A stretch of 32,004 nt of DNA. Origin: Haloferacaceae archaeon (GTDB lineage Archaea > Halobacteriota > Halobacteria > Halobacteriales > Haloferacaceae). Of the stretch, positions 29,638-32,004 are shown piece after piece; the stretch's first letter is position 1, and the number at the start of each line of letters is the position of its first letter. The stretch lies in contig JAQCMY010000027.1 in NCBI GenBank assembly GCA_028274865.1, forward strand, positions 1 to 32,004, in the 5' to 3' direction. A program made the translations under genes and the position numbers. The notes below the pieces were generated by a model that saw only the letters and a program-made list of their open reading frames with translations, was not told the DNA's origin and did not search any database.

Positions 29638-31367
29638 TGCCGTGCCGCCGAGCGGTCGACGAAGACGACGACTCGACTCCCCCAGAGCCGGTGGCGGTGT
29701 TCGTAGACGGCGTAGCCGTCCAGTCGCGGTTCGAGCTCGGAGCGGTCCCAGTCCATCGCCACCACGACCGGCGGCGGGTCGGCCGGGAGGCCGGCGGCGG
29801 GTGCGGTGCTCGTGACCTCGGCGCCGTAGCGCTCGAAGTACCACGGGAGCGGGAGCCGGCTGTGCCAGTTCGGCCCCCCGACCGGCGGCTGGTCGGCGCT
29901 CGACTCGTCTGCCACGTGCAGGACGGTGTCGCCGTTCGCCGGGCTGGGCGTGCCGTAGTAGAGCACGTCCGGCTCCGGACCGTCGTCGGTCGCCGCGACG
30001 ACGGGCCCGACGTTGTCCTCCAGAGTCGCTTTCAGCCCGTTACCGGGCTGAGCGTACTGGAGCACCGCGCCGTCGGACCGGTCCGTGCTGTTGTGGTAGG
30101 CGACGTTCGCGCCCGCTACGCCGGAGGCGGCGGCGAGAACGACCAGCGCAGCCGCGAGGGTCGCTGCCCGGCCCGGCACCCGGTCGCCGTCGAGCGGCGC
30201 GGACGCCGCGGTGGCGCGCCGGTAGAGCGCCGCCAGCCCGACCGACGCCGGCACCGCGAGCGGGAGCACCGCGTGGACCGCCGCCCACGGCGCCCGGATA
30301 TCGGTCGCGATCGGGTAGCCGAGGACGCTCGCGAGTCCCCAGTATGCCGCGAACGCGACGGCGTCGCGCCGCCCGCGGTCGGGAGCGTAGCCGTCGACGA
30401 CGAAGCCCACGACGGCGAGGACGACGACGGCGGGCGCACCGTACACCAGCGTCTCGAGGTAGTCGTAGACGTACGGGAGGTACGGGTGTGACTGGTGCGG
30501 GCCGCTGAGCCACGTCCCGGTGAACTTCGTCCACGACCCGACCGTCGCCTCGCCGGCGACGCCCGGCAGCTGCGCGGGCGACCCGAGCGCGGTCCACAGC
30601 GTGGGCCGGGGCGCGTAGAAGAAGACCACGACGGCGACGAAGACGGCGAGCCACCCGCCGACGGCGAGCGCCGAGAGCGCCACGCCGCGCCGCGTCGACC
30701 CGCCCCACGAGCGCAGTCGGCTGTCGAGCGCGTCGACCCACGCGCCGAACACCCGTCGGAGCGACTCGCCCCCCGCCGTCCGCTCGACGAGTCGGTGGTC
30801 GACCAGGAGCGCCCCCGCGCCGGCGAAACAGAGGACGTAGACGAGTGCGTTCTCCTTCGAGGCGAACGCGAGCGCGAGCGAGACGGCGCCGAGGACGGCG
30901 AACGACGCCCGGCGTGTGTCGAACGCCCGGACGACGAGGACGAGCGCGGTGACGGCGAAGGCGCCGACGAGCACGTCGCTGCGCATGAACCGCGAGTAGT
31001 AGAGCAACACCGGGTTCGCCGCGAGCACCAGCGAGAGCGCGACGGTCTCGTCGTCGCGCAGACGCCCCCGGAGTCCGAGCGCCGCGAGGGGGAGCAGCCC
31101 GCCGACGAGGGCGACGGCGAGGCGCGCGCTGAAGTCCGAGGCGCCGAGGAGCGCGAAGACCGGGTCACTCACCACCGGGAGGAACGGGCCGTGGATGATC
31201 GGTCGGTAGGTGAGCTGGCCCGTCTCGTGGTACCGCAGCGCCCAGTAGGCGACGCGTGCCTCGTCGAAGTGCATCACCCGGCTGCCGAGACCGACGAGCC
31301 GGGCGGCGAGCGCGAGAACGGTCAGTCCGACGACGGCGAGCGCGGGTCGGTCGAGCGCGCGGCGCAT
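29631..31367 (-). CDS. Agl23-type GT-C membrane protein (flippase-associated)
   Basis: A 578-residue multi-pass membrane protein that matches the haloarchaeal family called flippase activity-associated protein Agl23. The first helix is followed by RVMHFDEARVAYWALRY with the acidic pair D35-E36, the typical GT-C catalytic loop motif, and then PIIHGPFLPVV. About ten membrane segments fill residues 10-430. The C-terminal 150 residues form a soluble domain ending VVVFVDRSAARQA, probably outside the cell. It is likely to act in lipid-linked glycan handling for N-glycosylation; no other agl gene is in the window. A CCTAAGCG box lies 26-31 nt before ATG 31367. Confidence 0.85.
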   Translation of the reverse strand: MRRALDRPALAVVGLTVLALAARLVGLGSRVMHFDEARVAYWALRYHETGQLTYRPIIHGPFLPVVSDPVFALLGASDFSARLAVALVGGLLPLAALGLRGRLRDDETVALSLVLAANPVLLYYSRFMRSDVLVGAFAVTALVLVVRAFDTRRASFAVLGAVSLALAFASKENALVYVLCFAGAGALLVDHRLVERTAGGESLRRVFGAWVDALDSRLRSWGGSTRRGVALSALAVGGWLAVFVAVVVFFYAPRPTLWTALGSPAQLPGVAGEATVGSWTKFTGTWLSGPHQSHPYLPYVYDYLETLVYGAPAVVVLAVVGFVVDGYAPDRGRRDAVAFAAYWGLASVLGYPIATDIRAPWAAVHAVLPLAVPASVGLAALYRRATAASAPLDGDRVPGRAATLAAALVVLAAASGVAGANVAYHNSTDRSDGAVLQYAQPGNGLKATLEDNVGPVVAATDDGPEPDVLYYGTPSPANGDTVLHVADESSADQPPVGGPNWHSRLPLPWYFERYGAEVTSTAPAAGLPADPPPVVVAMDWDRSELEPRLDGYAVYEHRHRLWGSRVVVFVDRSAARQA

Positions 31368-31391
31368 CTGCGGCGTCGGTGGGCGTCGGGC

Positions 31392-31398
31392 GCTTAGG
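31392..31398 (-). promoter_or_regulatory. TATA box for the Agl23-type gene
   Basis: Minus-strand CCTAAGC lies 25-31 nt before ATG 31367. Confidence 0.5.
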
Positions 31399-31444
31399 AC
31401 TCTTGTGGTCCGTCGCCCTCGGGGGCGAAGCTACTTGTCCCCTC

Positions 31445-31472
31445 AATTGAAAAGTATCACATGGGTTTTTTG
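31445..31472 (+). promoter_or_regulatory. AT-rich promoter region of the tetrad-repeat gene
   Basis: This patch contains AATTGAAAAGTATC and TTTTTTGA, far richer in A+T than anything around it. Either block could be the TATA element; neither fixes the start codon, because they fall 36 and 18 nt before GTG 31487 and 63 and 45 nt before GTG 31514. Confidence 0.4.
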
Positions 31473-31486
31473 ATCGTCATCCAGAC

Positions 31487-32004
31487 GTGGCCGGCTGCTC
31501 GCACCCCGACAGCGTGAACCCGGACCGTGTCGACTCGGCTGTCGACCTCGTGTACGGACTGTTGATCGCCGTCTCTGTCGGGCTCATCGTCGTCGTCGGC
31601 ACCGCCGTCGGGGTCGCGTTCGGCTTCGGCGTCCTCGTCTCGTACGTCCTCCACGTCTCGTGGAAGATGGCGCGGTTCGACCCGGACTGGATGACCAGGG
31701 CCGTCGAGGAGACGGTCGACGAAACCGTCGAGCAGGCTGTCGGCGACACCGTCGAGGACGCAGTCGACGAAACCGTCGAGGAGACCGTCGAGAAGACCGT
31801 CGGTGAAACTGTCGAGGACGCAGTCGACGAAACCGTCGAAGAGAGGGTGCGAGAGACCGTCGACGAAACCGTCGAGGAGACCGTCGAGAAGACTGTCGGT
31901 GAAACTGTCGAGGACGCAGTCGACGAAACCGTCGAAGAGAGGGTGCGAGAGACCGTCGACGAGACCGTGAAACAGACCGTCGACGAGCAGATGCAGGCGG
32001 AGGA
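31487..32004 (+). CDS. Membrane protein with long tetrad-repeat tail, 3' end outside window
   Basis: At least 172 residues, running off the right edge. A hydrophobic stretch (about 21-57, rich in Val/Gly, LVYGLLIAVSVGLIVVVGTA...) is long enough for one or two membrane helices. From residue 73 to 165 valine occurs at every fourth position without a break (24 tetrads of the type V-D/E-E-T/A). The codons repeat as well as the residues. I recognise no family or function; a membrane-anchored helical stalk is the best reading. The start is uncertain: GTG 31487 and GTG 31514 are both in frame, and the ATG at 31461 is in another frame that stops early. The gene is divergent from the Agl23-type gene. 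Confidence 0.7.
   Translation, partial: MAGCSHPDSVNPDRVDSAVDLVYGLLIAVSVGLIVVVGTAVGVAFGFGVLVSYVLHVSWKMARFDPDWMTRAVEETVDETVEQAVGDTVEDAVDETVEETVEKTVGETVEDAVDETVEERVRETVDETVEETVEKTVGETVEDAVDETVEERVRETVDETVKQTVDEQMQAE
31703..31990 (+). repeat. 12-nt (four-residue) repeat array
   Basis: About 24 consecutive units of GTC-GAN-GAN-ACC type encode V-acidic-acidic-Thr/Ala tetrads. Units vary, with a few GTCGGTGAA and GTGCGAGAG forms. Confidence 0.9.
31763..31954 (+). repeat. 96-bp tandem duplication, 95/96 identical
   Basis: Copies 31763-31858 and 31859-31954 each encode the same 32 residues and differ by a single C/T in the codon of one Thr. A shortened relative (48 nt, missing 12 nt) lies just upstream at 31715-31762. 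Confidence 0.95.

Noticed and set aside
31487-31516. VAGC at the start of the tetrad-repeat protein as a lipobox.
   Set aside because: It lies at the extreme N-terminus, with no hydrophobic signal segment before it.
31477-31749. Minus-strand open frames opposite the tetrad-repeat gene.
   Set aside because: They are Ser/Thr-rich reflections of the repeat and lack the hydrophobic segment and acidic bias of a haloarchaeal protein.
1-32004. CRISPR arrays, tRNA or rRNA genes, insertion sequences and defence systems.
   Set aside because: I looked on both strands and found no spaced repeats, cloverleaf-like sequences, transposases or defence-gene motifs; gene density leaves almost no room for them.

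Overview
The window comes from a halophilic archaeon (class Halobacteria). The evidence is a very high G+C content (roughly 70 %), strongly acidic proteins rich in Asp and Glu, TATA-like boxes placed about 25-32 nt ahead of start codons (leaderless transcription), and several families I know mainly from haloarchaea. I cannot assign a genus. There are 36 protein-coding genes, two of them cut by the window edges. I see no rRNA, tRNA, CRISPR array or insertion sequence, and no gene-free stretch longer than about 130 bases.

Layout. Positions 1-3480 hold a truncated SAM methyltransferase, a DUF547 protein, a three-part acidic/coiled-coil protein and a small winged-helix protein. Positions 3611-5807 hold purA, a Trm112-like small protein and a small membrane-anchored protein. 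Positions 5804-8383 hold a cobalamin/sirohaem pair (a two-domain CbiX chelatase and its DR2241-type Fe-S partner) and a small divergent protein of unknown function. Positions 8410-12045 hold cysS, an ArsR-like regulator, a DUF357 protein, trxB and a small acidic protein. Positions 12042-17238 hold an M24 peptidase, a multi-pass membrane protein, a 71-residue protein, a CBS-ParB/SerK-like fusion, a DHH phosphoesterase fused to a Rossmann-like domain and a small protein.

Positions 17235-27687 are one long minus-strand cluster for a respiratory complex I-like enzyme: nuoA-B-CD-H-I-J1-J2-K-L-M-N. The genes overlap or nearly touch, often through ATGA or GTGA junctions. The membrane arm and the Q/connecting module are present. 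The NADH-oxidising subunits NuoE, F and G are absent, as in haloarchaea generally, so the electron donor is probably not NADH through the usual flavin site. nuoJ is split into two genes, and an 81-bp gap before nuoJ1 carries a promoter-like box.

Positions 27801-31367 hold purE and purK (translationally coupled) behind an Agl23-type GT-C membrane protein. The right edge (from 31487) holds the start of an unusual membrane protein whose tail is a run of 24 four-residue repeats containing a recent 96-bp tandem duplication.

Purine synthesis is represented three times (purA, purE, purK). I found no mobile element or defence island; this is ordinary chromosomal core sequence. The points most worth a second look are the tetrad-repeat protein, near-absence of the tetranucleotide CTAG except at shared stop codons, the CBS-SerK-like fusion, the inverted active-site layout of the CbiX protein, a hybrid active-site loop in PurE, and a Cys-free Trm112-like protein.
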